Below, piece after piece: positions 1 to 7,557 of a stretch of 21,288 bases of DNA. Each line of letters opens with the position of its first letter. Within the stretch, counting starts at the first letter, position 1. The translations under genes were made by a program, and so were the position numbers. Source of the DNA: Chloroflexota bacterium (GTDB taxonomy: Bacteria > Chloroflexota > UBA5177 > JANWHV01). The DNA lies in the NCBI GenBank assembly GCA_025924845.1, contig JAICHN010000033.1:1-21288 (forward strand), read 5' to 3'. The notes under the pieces are model-generated. The model was not told the origin of the DNA and made no database searches. It saw only the letters and a list, made by a program, of their open reading frames with translations.

Positions 1-57
1 ACCAAGCGCAAGCGCGCCGCCCGCAAGGCGCAAAAGCGCCGCGCGCCAGGCGTCTAG
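1..57 (+). CDS. C-terminal end of a gene with a very basic tail (partial)
   Basis: The first 57 bases read as 18 sense codons and a TAG stop, giving TKRKRAARKAQKRRAPGV. Ten of the 18 residues are Lys or Arg, as in the basic tails of some bacterial nucleoid-binding proteins (HU or histone-like) and some ribosomal or RNA-binding proteins. A long hairpin begins 36 bases after the stop, which fits the 3' end of a transcript. The body of the gene lies outside the window, so no function can be assigned. The reading frame is inferred from the composition and from the terminator-like hairpin downstream. Confidence 0.4.
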   Translation, partial: TKRKRAARKAQKRRAPGV

Positions 58-92
58 GGCCCGCGGCGCCCCCGGTTGGGGCAGAGCCATAA

Positions 93-144
93 AGACAACA
101 AAGACGGACCCATGGTGATCGCCATGGGTCCGTCTTTGTTGTCT
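93..144. terminator. Long perfect hairpin, probable bidirectional terminator
   Basis: Bases 93-115 pair perfectly with 122-144 (23 bp) around the 6-base loop TGATCG. The G+C-rich core (GGACCCATGG/CCATGGGTCC) lies next to the loop, and the outer arm is a T-rich TCTTTGTTGTCT stretch on either strand. It separates the + strand gene ending at 57 from the minus-strand gene ending at 369, so it sits where convergent transcripts should stop. There is no separate long T tract outside the stem, which leaves some doubt. Confidence 0.6.
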
Positions 145-368
145 CCCATGATGTACCAACTTGCCTCGTTAGCAAGATTCGAACACCTTCAGTCGGCTGG
201 TCAGGTCGGCGTACTTAGTAACTGAACGTAGTCGCCCGCTCGTCGCCTATCCACTGCCACATCGACACGGTACCGCCAAGCTCTGTGTTTGGGAGGAGTT
301 GGGTCTTGTCGAGCTTCCGTGCTTATACGCCTGCGTCAAGATCCTCCACCATGAGGACACCTCGTGAT
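145..368. other. Intergenic stretch without recognisable gene
   Basis: Together with 58-144 this is about 310 bases between two convergent genes. Apart from the hairpin at 93-144 I see no convincing ORF, RNA gene or repeat. A short segment near 170-180 resembles a tRNA T-loop but has no pairing arms. Confidence 0.5.
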
Positions 369-1178
369 CTACCGCCGCGAGAGCAGGCCGATCAGCACCA
401 ACGCTAGTCCTACTGGTCCGCAGGCCGCCGCGCCCAGCAATGACCGCGTAATCGTGGCGCGTGCCTTGGCCACGACCTCGGGACGAGTATGCAGGCTGAC
501 CAAAAACGGCGCGTCCGGCTCGGGTGATCGCGCCACCGATAGTGTGCCATCGCGATCGGTAGCCATGCCCAATACGTAGACCTCTCGGCCCAGAGGAACG
601 ATCTCCTCCAGTGAGTGATATCCCAGAGTGAGGCGGCGCGGGCGAGCGAGGCCGGTCCCCAGTTCAATGGTCACGGCGCCGTGTCGATCAGGCTGCTTCG
701 CCTCACCGGGCTGGAACCGATCGACGATCTTCTCCATCTCCAGCCGGGCGCCCGCGGGATCCACCAGCACCCGTCCCGTTCCGTCAAACAGACGGAAGCG
801 GGTGCGCCGTTCGTTATTCGCCACCACGTCGCTGCCCGCGCGCACCCGCCGGCACAGCTTTCCCGCCTCGTCGCGCGTCTCGTATTCTTCCTCCCAACGC
901 CGGGTAACCCGGTAATGGAAGGCGGCACATGGCGTGGCGCTCAAGGGTGACGACAGGGGTTCCTCACACTCAAGCACGCCGGACAACGCTACGCGCTGGG
1001 CGAAGAGATCGGAGCCGATTTGTGCTGCTACCCGCTCGTGCAACGCCTGTAGCTCGGCGATAGGCGTGAGCGGCGTGGCCGCCGCCTGACGCGCCAGGCG
1101 CGTCTGCCGGTATGCCCCATGAGCCAGCACGGCGGCCAGGACAATCAATGCCAGACCGGAAACCAGCAATTCCACCAT
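369..1178 (-). CDS. GIDE-domain membrane protein (prokaryotic MULAN/MAPL-like, no RING)
   Basis: The protein has 269 residues. Residues 1-22 form an N-terminal membrane segment and about 245-266 a second one near the C-terminus, leaving a large central domain between them. That domain carries the GIDE-family pattern: a 'SGVLE...PLSSPLSATPCAAFHYRV' stretch at 66-91 (SPL...PC), then 'FRLFDGTGRVLVDPAGA' and, near the end, 'GREVYVLGMATD'. Eukaryotic relatives are mitochondrial and chloroplast RING E3 ligases (MULAN/MAPL, SP1). This one ends with the second TM and has no RING, as is usual for bacterial members, whose role is not established. It starts 10 bp after the L,D-transpeptidase stop, so the two are probably co-transcribed, which hints at a cell-envelope role (inference). 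The upstream ribosome site is weak (AAGGGCGG). Confidence 0.75.
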   Translation of the reverse strand: MVELLVSGLALIVLAAVLAHGAYRQTRLARQAAATPLTPIAELQALHERVAAQIGSDLFAQRVALSGVLECEEPLSSPLSATPCAAFHYRVTRRWEEEYETRDEAGKLCRRVRAGSDVVANNERRTRFRLFDGTGRVLVDPAGARLEMEKIVDRFQPGEAKQPDRHGAVTIELGTGLARPRRLTLGYHSLEEIVPLGREVYVLGMATDRDGTLSVARSPEPDAPFLVSLHTRPEVVAKARATITRSLLGAAACGPVGLALVLIGLLSRR

Positions 1179-1188
1179 TGGCCCGCCC

Positions 1189-2958
1189 TTACGCTACGAC
1201 CTGCACGATCGTCCCAATTTTCGCCCAGTGATACAGCCACTCCTCGAAAGGGATCGGGACGTTTACGCAGCCATGGGTACCACTATACACGCCCGGCGGC
1301 CCCGGAGCGTTGTTGGTGCCGGGACCATAGACGGTCCGCCAGGGCGCGTCGTGGATGAAATAGCCGCCCGAGCGAAAATAGAGCGCGTAGTTCACCTTAC
1401 TGGGAGGGTAGTAATAGAGCGACCCTTTCTTCCAGGGACTGATGAAGGTGTAGGGATGGAACTTGGCCCCAATGTGCCAGATGCCGATCGGGGTAGGCAG
1501 CAGGTTATTGCCGGTGGTGACCAGCGTACTGCGCAACAGCGTGCTGCCTGCGTACACGTCCATGCTCTGCGTACCCAGGTGTACCACGATCCGGCGGTAG
1601 TTCACGCCGAGGCCGCTGTAGTAGCCGTCGCCGACGTTGCCCAGCTTGTCGGTGAGATAGACGATCATCGTGTACAGTCCGGGCTTGACCACTACGCCGC
1701 GCTGGTCGCGGCCATCCCAGATCACCGCGGCCTTCTTCCCGCCGGGAACGGATCCTTCCTTGATCACCCGAACCAGTCCCTTGGTGCTCTGCCGATGAAT
1801 CTCCACGCGGACGGCGACCGTCTTGTTGGGGATGAAATGCACCGTCATGTGGTCAAATTGCGGATTAAACTGGAATCGGTCGAAGGTTACCTTGCCCAGA
1901 GTCGGCGCCGTATGGTCGATATGCAGGACATAGGTCGCCGTTTTGCCAAGGTTCCCCGCCCAGTCCTCGGCCCGTACATGGAAGTAGATTGTACCATTGG
2001 CCAGAGGGCCGATCGTCGTCGCCGTCACCGCCGTTAAGGAACCGGTCGGAGTGCCGGTCGGACTGCGGTCCACGCTGGTCAAATAACCCTGTATGCCGCC
2101 CGCATCGGCCGGTTTGGTCCAGGTCAGCTTGGCCACGGGCTCGGAATAGGATGCTTTCTGCTTGGGATGGGTAGAAGAACTGATCACCGGGGCGGCGGGC
2201 GGCGTGCGATCCAGGCGGAAGGCCGGGCCGGCATAATAATCTACCCACGGACCGTTGTGTCCGGCGCCGTCACTCAACCTGCCCTGCCAGTGGTATGCTC
2301 CCTCGGGCAGATGTGAGACATTCACAGTAACCGACCCGCGTTGCCCCGGCACCAACACGGCGCCCTCGGCCGTCGGGCTGCCCGTGAAGGCTTTGGCGAC
2401 TGGCCGCACCTCTACTTCCGGGCGCAACGCGGGCGCGCTGCCCGGTGCGACGGCCATGCTGAAGACAATAGCCGGCGTGTTGGTCCAGTAGCGCGGTAAC
2501 AGCGTACCACCGCCAAGCTCCTCTTCCTTCAAGTGCAGCGGAGCCAGCACAACCGGAGTCGGCACGGCCGTGGCTGTTGTAGTGGCGGAGGGCGTAGGGC
2601 TGGGCGTCGACGTGGCGCGCCGCGTCGCCGTTGCGCTTGCCTTTGGAACGGCCGTAGAAGCCCCGGTAGGGCGCGAGGTTGGGCTGGAGGCTGACGCCGG
2701 CGTGGTGCTGGGTTGGGCGGCATGAGGAGGATCGGATGTCGGACCACCGCGCGAGCTGGTGGGTGGGTCGGCGGGCGGCACGGCCGTGCCGGTGTTAAGC
2801 GCCACGTTTATGGTGGCTTGCACCGCCGCCGCCACCTGGGTCGCCACCGCGTTTGAGTCTGAAGGCGGCGGCGAGGATTGACCGGGCAACGGCGCGCAGC
2901 CCGCAAGCAAGAGCATAAAGATAAAACCGAGGATCAGCAGGGCATACCGGCGTCTCAC
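1189..2958 (-). CDS. Lipoprotein L,D-transpeptidase (YkuD domain) with FlgD-like Ig domain
   Basis: L,D-transpeptidases cross-link or modify peptidoglycan outside the membrane. With a GTG start at 2958 the protein has 589 residues; AGGAGG lies 11 bases upstream and the start gives a clean lipoprotein signal. A longer frame to 3027 is less likely. A basic N-terminus and hydrophobic stretch end in the lipobox LLAGC (Cys21). A Pro/Ser/Thr/Ala-rich linker follows to about residue 140, then Ig/fibronectin-like segments. A FlgD-type Ig repeat (GKKAAVIWDGRDQRGVVVKPGLY) precedes the C-terminal YkuD domain, about the last 130 residues. His536 and THGCVNV with catalytic Cys564 match the family motif. 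The protein is probably anchored to the outer face of the membrane, with the linker spanning wall. It is the first gene of a pair with the GIDE protein. The enzyme class is secure; the substrate is not known. Confidence 0.88.
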   Translation of the reverse strand: MRRRYALLILGFIFMLLLAGCAPLPGQSSPPPSDSNAVATQVAAAVQATINVALNTGTAVPPADPPTSSRGGPTSDPPHAAQPSTTPASASSPTSRPTGASTAVPKASATATRRATSTPSPTPSATTTATAVPTPVVLAPLHLKEEELGGGTLLPRYWTNTPAIVFSMAVAPGSAPALRPEVEVRPVAKAFTGSPTAEGAVLVPGQRGSVTVNVSHLPEGAYHWQGRLSDGAGHNGPWVDYYAGPAFRLDRTPPAAPVISSSTHPKQKASYSEPVAKLTWTKPADAGGIQGYLTSVDRSPTGTPTGSLTAVTATTIGPLANGTIYFHVRAEDWAGNLGKTATYVLHIDHTAPTLGKVTFDRFQFNPQFDHMTVHFIPNKTVAVRVEIHRQSTKGLVRVIKEGSVPGGKKAAVIWDGRDQRGVVVKPGLYTMIVYLTDKLGNVGDGYYSGLGVNYRRIVVHLGTQSMDVYAGSTLLRSTLVTTGNNLLPTPIGIWHIGAKFHPYTFISPWKKGSLYYYPPSKVNYALYFRSGGYFIHDAPWRTVYGPGTNNAPGPPGVYSGTHGCVNVPIPFEEWLYHWAKIGTIVQVVA

Positions 2959-3121
2959 TGTAGTCCACTCCTCCTTGCCTGGTACATGGTGCCCGTTCAG
3001 GAGTTTCCACGCAAGAGGATCTTGCACGGCGCCGTAACCATTGCGCCGGAAGGCTCGTTATCATTTAGGGGGATCGCCCGCGAAATTGAGTTCTTGCCCA
3101 TGAGTGGAAAGAGGTAGCTGC
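2959..3121. promoter_or_regulatory. Divergent intergenic region with 10-bp palindrome
   Basis: This 163-bp gap lies between the divergent L,D-transpeptidase and secreted-protein genes, so it should hold promoters for both. A perfect palindrome ACGGCGCCGT is at 3026-3035. TATCAT at 3059-3064 could be a -10 for the + strand gene, but no well-spaced -35 is visible. The assignment of promoters is therefore open. Confidence 0.3.
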
Positions 3122-3748
3122 ATGAAGAATCCGGCCTGGCGCATCATCGGCGCGACCCTGCTCTCCGTCGCGCTCGGCGCGGCGGCATTCGGCCCTACCT
3201 CCCCTACCGCCCAGGCCAGAGGCGCCGCGAACGCGCTCAGTATTGTGGCGCCAACCAAAGTGATTATTTTCCATCCCAAGGGCTTCAGGGGCGCCCCGGT
3301 AGCGGGCAACTGCGGCATGGGCGAATCGCTGGCGCTGAATCGCTCGGATGCCTGGAGGTGTATCGTCGGCAATGAGATTTATGATCCTTGCTTCAGCACA
3401 GCCCCGCACGCGACCTGGGTGATTTGCGATGCATCGCCAAAGAAGCGGGTCGGCATCAAGGTGGCCCTACCGAAACCGCTCCCCACTCATGCCAAATCTA
3501 AGGACGACCAGCCCTGGCTGCTTACACTGGGCGACGGAGTAACCTGCGGCTTCGTCACCGGAGGTACATTTGGGATTGGCAATCAGCGCGCCAATTACGG
3601 ATGCACGAAAACGGATTGGATCATCGGCTCCCCCGTGCCGGGCAAGGTGTGGTACGCGGTGCGGGCCCGCATGCGAACCGATACTGGGGTCAATGAACCG
3701 GCCGCCGCGCATGTGTGGGCTCAGTCGATCGCCACCGTGGTGCTTTAG
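3122..3748 (+). CDS. Small secreted six-cysteine protein, function unknown
   Basis: The protein has 208 residues. I chose ATG 3122 because AGAGG stands upstream and the product starts with a textbook Sec signal (MKN...R, hydrophobic run, AQA at 30-32 as probable cleavage site). An upstream in-frame GTG at 3104 would place the ribosome site inside the gene. The mature part has six cysteines (64, 80, 90, 102, 142, 161), enough for three disulfides. It also has a Gly/Tyr/Trp-rich C-terminal half with 'LGDGVTCGFVTGGTFGIG', 'ANYGC' and 'VPGKVWYAVRARM', which looks like one compact extracellular domain. There is no lipobox, TM anchor or catalytic motif. I do not recognise the family. It is divergent from the L,D-transpeptidase gene and convergent with the branched-chain operon, so context gives little help. 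Confidence 0.7.
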   Translation: MKNPAWRIIGATLLSVALGAAAFGPTSPTAQARGAANALSIVAPTKVIIFHPKGFRGAPVAGNCGMGESLALNRSDAWRCIVGNEIYDPCFSTAPHATWVICDASPKKRVGIKVALPKPLPTHAKSKDDQPWLLTLGDGVTCGFVTGGTFGIGNQRANYGCTKTDWIIGSPVPGKVWYAVRARMRTDTGVNEPAAAHVWAQSIATVVL

Positions 3749-3761
3749 CACGCCTACTCCT

Positions 3762-3811
3762 GGAAGATCGAAGACGGGGAGGTAGACCTACCTCCCCTTC
3801 TTCTATCTTCC
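3762..3811. terminator. Long hairpin between convergent genes, probable bidirectional terminator
   Basis: Bases 3762-3784 pair with 3789-3811 around loop GACC, broken only by mismatches at 3769/3804 and 3775/3798. The core GGGGAGGTA/TACCTCCCC lies next to the loop and the outer right arm is pyrimidine-rich (TTCTTCTATCTTCC). It lies 13 bases after the secreted-protein stop and 8 bases beyond the ilvE stop on the other strand, so it probably ends both transcripts. The design (GC core at the loop, T-rich outer arm inside the stem) matches the hairpin at 93-144. Confidence 0.7.
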
Positions 3812-3819
3812 AACCACTG

Positions 3820-4791
3820 TCATTTTTCGTACACCGGGGTGCGCCAGGAGGCGTAGTCGCTAATTGCACCGCGGGCCGCGGCAATGTACCGCTCCTGTAG
3901 ACGCGTCACCACGGGACCGCGCGCCCCGCCCTGGCCGATCTGTCGCCCATCAATTTCGCCGATATGGGCAATCTGCACGCCCGTGCCGCAGAAGAACAGT
4001 TCATCGGCCGTGTACAGCTCGCTGCGGTCGATCCGTCGCTCCTGCACGAGCAACTCCTGCTCGCGGGCCAGTTCGGTCACCGCGCTCCGCGTAATCCCCA
4101 CCAGAATGTCCTCGGTCACCGGAGGCGTCACCAGAACCCCGTTCTGCACCATGAACAGGTTGCACGAACTGCCCTCGGCCACATGACCATCGTCGGTGAG
4201 CATGATCGTGTCATCGAACCCGGCATTCATGGCGTCGTCCACCGCCAGCGCCGTGTTGATGTAACCGCCGGTCACCTTCCCTCGGGCGGGGATGGCATTG
4301 TCGTCGAGGCGCCGCCAACTTGAGATGGTGACGCGCAAGCCGCGCGTGGTGTCAAGATAGTCGCCCATTGGCACCGCGAAGGCCGCGAAATTGGAGGGGA
4401 TTTTGGCCAGCGCCACCTTGATCATGCGCCCCGACTTGTAAGCGATCGGCCGCACGTAGACGTCGGAGCGGAAGCCGTTGGCCCGCAGCATGGCCAACGT
4501 ACCTTGACACAGATCGTCTTCGCTCAACCCCAGATCGATCTTCAGCACACGACAGGAGCGGAGCAATCGGCGCATATGCTCGGGGAGCTTCAGCACATAG
4601 AGTTGCTCCTCGTCGTCGTTCCAGTAGCCGCGAATGCCCTCGAAACAGCCCGTGCCATAATTGAAGGCGTGGGTGGCGATACTGATATTGGCCTCAGCCA
4701 GCGGTACCACGCGTCCCTCGAAAAAGGCATAGCCGGTGTCGATACTGCTGGTAGGGGGCGGTCCCCCGGCGGCGCGCGTGGGCGTGGTCAT
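3820..4791 (-). CDS. ilvE: Branched-chain amino acid aminotransferase
   Basis: This is a cytoplasmic PLP enzyme that transfers the amino group of glutamate to the keto acids of Val, Leu and Ile, the last step of all three pathways. The 323 residues are normal for the class IV fold. Landmarks are 'FNYGTGCFEGIRGY' (43-56), the PLP lysine Lys172 in 'ARGKVTGGYINTALA', 'EGSSCNLFMV' (206-215), 'GITR' (232-235) and 'DELFFCGTG' (263-271). The first 18 residues form a Gly/Pro-rich extension. The start codon overlaps the cimA stop as ATGA (4788-4791), with AAGGAGG five bases upstream, so translation is probably coupled. It is the last gene of the T-box operon. A D-amino-acid transaminase is the main alternative within the fold, but context and motifs favour IlvE. 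Confidence 0.93.
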   Translation of the reverse strand: MTTPTRAAGGPPPTSSIDTGYAFFEGRVVPLAEANISIATHAFNYGTGCFEGIRGYWNDDEEQLYVLKLPEHMRRLLRSCRVLKIDLGLSEDDLCQGTLAMLRANGFRSDVYVRPIAYKSGRMIKVALAKIPSNFAAFAVPMGDYLDTTRGLRVTISSWRRLDDNAIPARGKVTGGYINTALAVDDAMNAGFDDTIMLTDDGHVAEGSSCNLFMVQNGVLVTPPVTEDILVGITRSAVTELAREQELLVQERRIDRSELYTADELFFCGTGVQIAHIGEIDGRQIGQGGARGPVVTRLQERYIAAARGAISDYASWRTPVYEK

Positions 4792-6356
4792 GCGGTCCTC
4801 CTTCGATTAATTGCGAACTCCAGGCTATCACTCAGGGCAATCCAACTGGCCTCAATCAGGTTTTCCGAGCTGCCGACCGTGCTCCAGGAATCGTCGTCAT
4901 CGCCCGACTCGATCAGCACGCGTACCGTCGCCCCGGTGCCATCGTGACCATCCAGCACGCGCACCTTGAAATCGAGCAAGTGGGTATCGTTGATCGCCGG
5001 GTAGCGCTCACACAGCGCTTTGCGCGCGGCAAGGTCGAGCGCGTTCACTGGGCCGTTCCCATCCGATGCCGTATGCATGGTGACCCCGGCCACATCCAGC
5101 TTGACCATCGCCTCCGCAATCATCTCCCCAGACGGACGACGCTGCACCACTACCGTAAAATCGAGCAGGCGAAACGGCGGCATATAGCCCGGCTCGGTGC
5201 GTTGCACCAACAGGTGTACCGACGCCTCGGCGCTCTCGAAGCTGAACCCCTCGTGCTCCAGCGTCTTCACCTGCTCCAGAACGGCGGTGGCCCTGGCCCC
5301 ATCCAACTTGCCGCTGCCTACCCGTTCCACCAACTCCAGCACGTTGGAACGCCCGGAAAGCTCGGAAATCAGGGTGCGCTGCTGGTTCCCCACCAGGGTA
5401 GGCTCGACGTGCTGATAGGCAATCGGCGAGCGGCGCATGGCGCTTACATGGATGCCGCCCTTGTGGGCGAAGGCGCTGTGCCCCACGTAAGGCTGACCGG
5501 TTTCCATCAGGCGGTTGGCTACCTCGCCGACGAAGCGCGCCGTCTCGGTGAGCGAGGCAAGCCTGCCGGGTGGAAGGCAGGTGTAGCCGAGCTTAAGCTC
5601 CAGGTTGGGAATGATCGAGCATAGATTGGCGTTGCCGCACCGCTCGCCGTAGCCGTTAAAGGTGCCCTGAATCTGCGTGGCGCCCGCGCGCACTCCGGCC
5701 AGGGTATTGGCCACGGCAAGCTCGCCGTCGTTGTGGGTATGGATCCCGATCGGGGCATCCAATACGCCGCGAACCGCCGCCGTGACTTCGCCGATCGTTT
5801 CCGGCATGGCTCCCCCGTTTGTATCACAGAGCACCAATCGGGAAGCGCCCGCCTCGGCCGCGGCGCGTAAGGTAGCCAGGGCATACGCTCGATCGGCGGC
5901 GAAGCCGTCGAAGAAATGCTCCGCGTCATAGATCACGTCGAGACCCTGGGCCTTGAGGTAGCTGACCGAATCAGTAATCATGGCAAGGTTCTCGTCGAGC
6001 GTGGTTTGGAGGACTTCGGTCACATGATGGGTCCAACTCTTGGCCACGATGGCGACGCCGCTCGTCCCGCTCTCGATCAGAGCGCGAATGTTGGGGTCGT
6101 CCGCCGCCGTGCCGTGGGGGCGCCGCGTGCTGCCGAAGGCGTAGACGCGCGCATGCCGCCAGGTGCGATTGGCAGCGGCGCGGAAAAATGCCACATCCTT
6201 GGGATTAGAACCTGGCCAGCCACCCTCGATATAATCCACTCCCAGGGCGTCGAGCCGTTCGGCGATCCGCAACTTATCGCTCAGGCTGAGGTTGATCCCC
6301 TCGCCCTGCGTACCATCTCTGAGTGTTGTGTCGTAGACTTCGATCTTCACCGTCAT
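4788..6356 (-). CDS. cimA: (R)-citramalate synthase
   Basis: The enzyme condenses pyruvate with acetyl-CoA to citramalate, giving 2-oxobutyrate for isoleucine without threonine deaminase. The 522-residue length and layout fit the CimA branch of the LeuA/homocitrate synthase family: a TIM barrel, a linker and a C-terminal regulatory LeuA-dimer domain (about 370-515). Visible motifs are 'YDTTLRDGTQGEG' (8-20; Arg13, metal ligand Asp14), HTHND (206-210, metal His206 and His208), 'GYGERCGNANL' (235-245, Asn242) and HKGGIH (298-303). GTQGEG and 'EGGWPGSNPKD' (44-54) differ from the GEQSPG of the leuA gene nearby and are typical of citramalate synthase. The start overlaps the leuB stop as TAATG. 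The C-terminal domain suggests feedback control, by isoleucine in known homologues. Confidence 0.9.
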   Translation of the reverse strand: MTVKIEVYDTTLRDGTQGEGINLSLSDKLRIAERLDALGVDYIEGGWPGSNPKDVAFFRAAANRTWRHARVYAFGSTRRPHGTAADDPNIRALIESGTSGVAIVAKSWTHHVTEVLQTTLDENLAMITDSVSYLKAQGLDVIYDAEHFFDGFAADRAYALATLRAAAEAGASRLVLCDTNGGAMPETIGEVTAAVRGVLDAPIGIHTHNDGELAVANTLAGVRAGATQIQGTFNGYGERCGNANLCSIIPNLELKLGYTCLPPGRLASLTETARFVGEVANRLMETGQPYVGHSAFAHKGGIHVSAMRRSPIAYQHVEPTLVGNQQRTLISELSGRSNVLELVERVGSGKLDGARATAVLEQVKTLEHEGFSFESAEASVHLLVQRTEPGYMPPFRLLDFTVVVQRRPSGEMIAEAMVKLDVAGVTMHTASDGNGPVNALDLAARKALCERYPAINDTHLLDFKVRVLDGHDGTGATVRVLIESGDDDDSWSTVGSSENLIEASWIALSDSLEFAINRRRTA

Positions 6357-7474
6357 TACCGCAACCGTTTCACCACTTCATCGCCCATTTCCGCCGTATG
6401 TAGGAATGGTGTGCCGGGTGCGGCAATGTCGCGCGTGCGGCAACCGGCGTCGAGCGCTTGCTCGACCGCCGATTCCACCGCACGCGCGTTGTCCTCAAGG
6501 CCAAAGGAGTGGCGCAACATCAGCGCCACGGAAAGCAGGGTACCCAACGGATTGGCCCAGCCCTTGCCCGCGATGTCGGGCGCGGAGCCGTGAATCGGCT
6601 CATAGATGCCGAGCCGCCCCGTACCGAGGCTGGCGGAGGGCAACATGCCAAGCGACCCGGCCAGGACACCGGCCTCGTCGCTCAGGATGTCGCCGAACAG
6701 ATTTTCCATGACCAATACGTCGAAGCGGCTGGGGGTGCGGATCAGCTGCATCGCCATCGAATCGACCAGGGCATGCTCCAGCGTCACATCCGGATAGTCC
6801 TTGCCGACCTTGATCGCCAATTCGCGCCAGAGCGCCGAGCTGGTCAGCACATTCGCTTTGTCCACCGAGGTGACGAGCTTGCGCCGCCCCTGAGCGATGC
6901 GGAAGGCCGTGTGCAAGATGCGTTCGATCTCGAGGCTGGTGTAGGCCAGCGTATCCACCACGCGCGTATAGCGGTTTCGTTCCTGTCGGCCGCGCGGCTT
7001 GCCGAAATAGAGGCCGCCGATCAGTTCGCGTACCACCAGGAGATCCGTACCTTCCACCACCTCGCGCCGAACCGGCGAGGCGTCGACCAGGGCGGGCCAG
7101 GCGCGAACCGGGCGAAGATTGGCGAATACGCCGAGCCGCTTGCGCAGACCGAGCAGGCCTGCCTCCGGACGCACCTTTGCCTGGGGATTGTCCCACTTCG
7201 GGCCGCCCACGGCGCCCAACAGCACGGCGTCGCTCTCCAGGCAGGCGGCGAGGGTATCGTCCGGCAACGGCGAGCCGACCGCGTCGATGGCGGCGCCCCC
7301 AAATGACGCCTCGCGGATCGAAAACGTAGCCGCCCCACTATCTTGAATCACCTTGAGCACCTTGAGTGCCTCGGCGATCACCTCCGGCCCAATGCCGTCG
7401 CCCGGCAGCACTGTAATGTGGAACACTTGCGCCTCAGCAGGGTTCGATCCTGGTCGCGCCGTCATACTGGTCAC
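6356..7474 (-). CDS. leuB: 3-isopropylmalate dehydrogenase
   Basis: LeuB oxidatively decarboxylates 3-isopropylmalate with NAD+, the third leucine step; homologues can also act on methylmalate in the citramalate route. The 372 residues fit the family. Motifs are '[11 protein letters not shown]' (22-32), '[11 protein letters not shown]', '[14 protein letters not shown]', the substrate-loop '[14 protein letters not shown]', the catalytic Lys in 'SVDKANVL', the metal site '[15 protein letters not shown]' and '[18 protein letters not shown]'. I chose GTG 7474 because AAGGAG ends five bases before it; the next ATG is three codons in. It is preceded by an 83-bp gap with a hairpin and overlaps cimA by one base downstream. 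leuC and leuD are not between leuA and leuB as they often are. Confidence 0.94.
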   Translation of the reverse strand: MTSMTARPGSNPAEAQVFHITVLPGDGIGPEVIAEALKVLKVIQDSGAATFSIREASFGGAAIDAVGSPLPDDTLAACLESDAVLLGAVGGPKWDNPQAKVRPEAGLLGLRKRLGVFANLRPVRAWPALVDASPVRREVVEGTDLLVVRELIGGLYFGKPRGRQERNRYTRVVDTLAYTSLEIERILHTAFRIAQGRRKLVTSVDKANVLTSSALWRELAIKVGKDYPDVTLEHALVDSMAMQLIRTPSRFDVLVMENLFGDILSDEAGVLAGSLGMLPSASLGTGRLGIYEPIHGSAPDIAGKGWANPLGTLLSVALMLRHSFGLEDNARAVESAVEQALDAGCRTRDIAAPGTPFLHTAEMGDEVVKRLR

Positions 7475-7508
7475 GGATGCTCCTTGCTCAATTCAGATCA
7501 CCGCGCGG

Positions 7509-7545
7509 GTAGCGACGACAGATCGCCCGGATCGGTCGTCGCTAC
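7509..7545 (-). other. Intra-operon hairpin between leuA and leuB
   Basis: Bases 7509-7519 and 7535-7545 form an 11-bp perfect stem, extended inward by GATC/GATC (7521-7524 with 7530-7533). It lies 12 bases past the leuA stop and before the leuB ribosome site. There is no T tract, so it is more likely a processing, stability or pausing element than a full terminator. Confidence 0.5.
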
Positions 7546-7557
7546 GCCGAGCGTTCG

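Noticed and set aside
168..182. tRNA-like segment (TTCGAA near the GIDE gene end)
   Set aside because: The T-loop-like bases have no pairing T-stem, and no acceptor, D or anticodon arm can be drawn on either strand.
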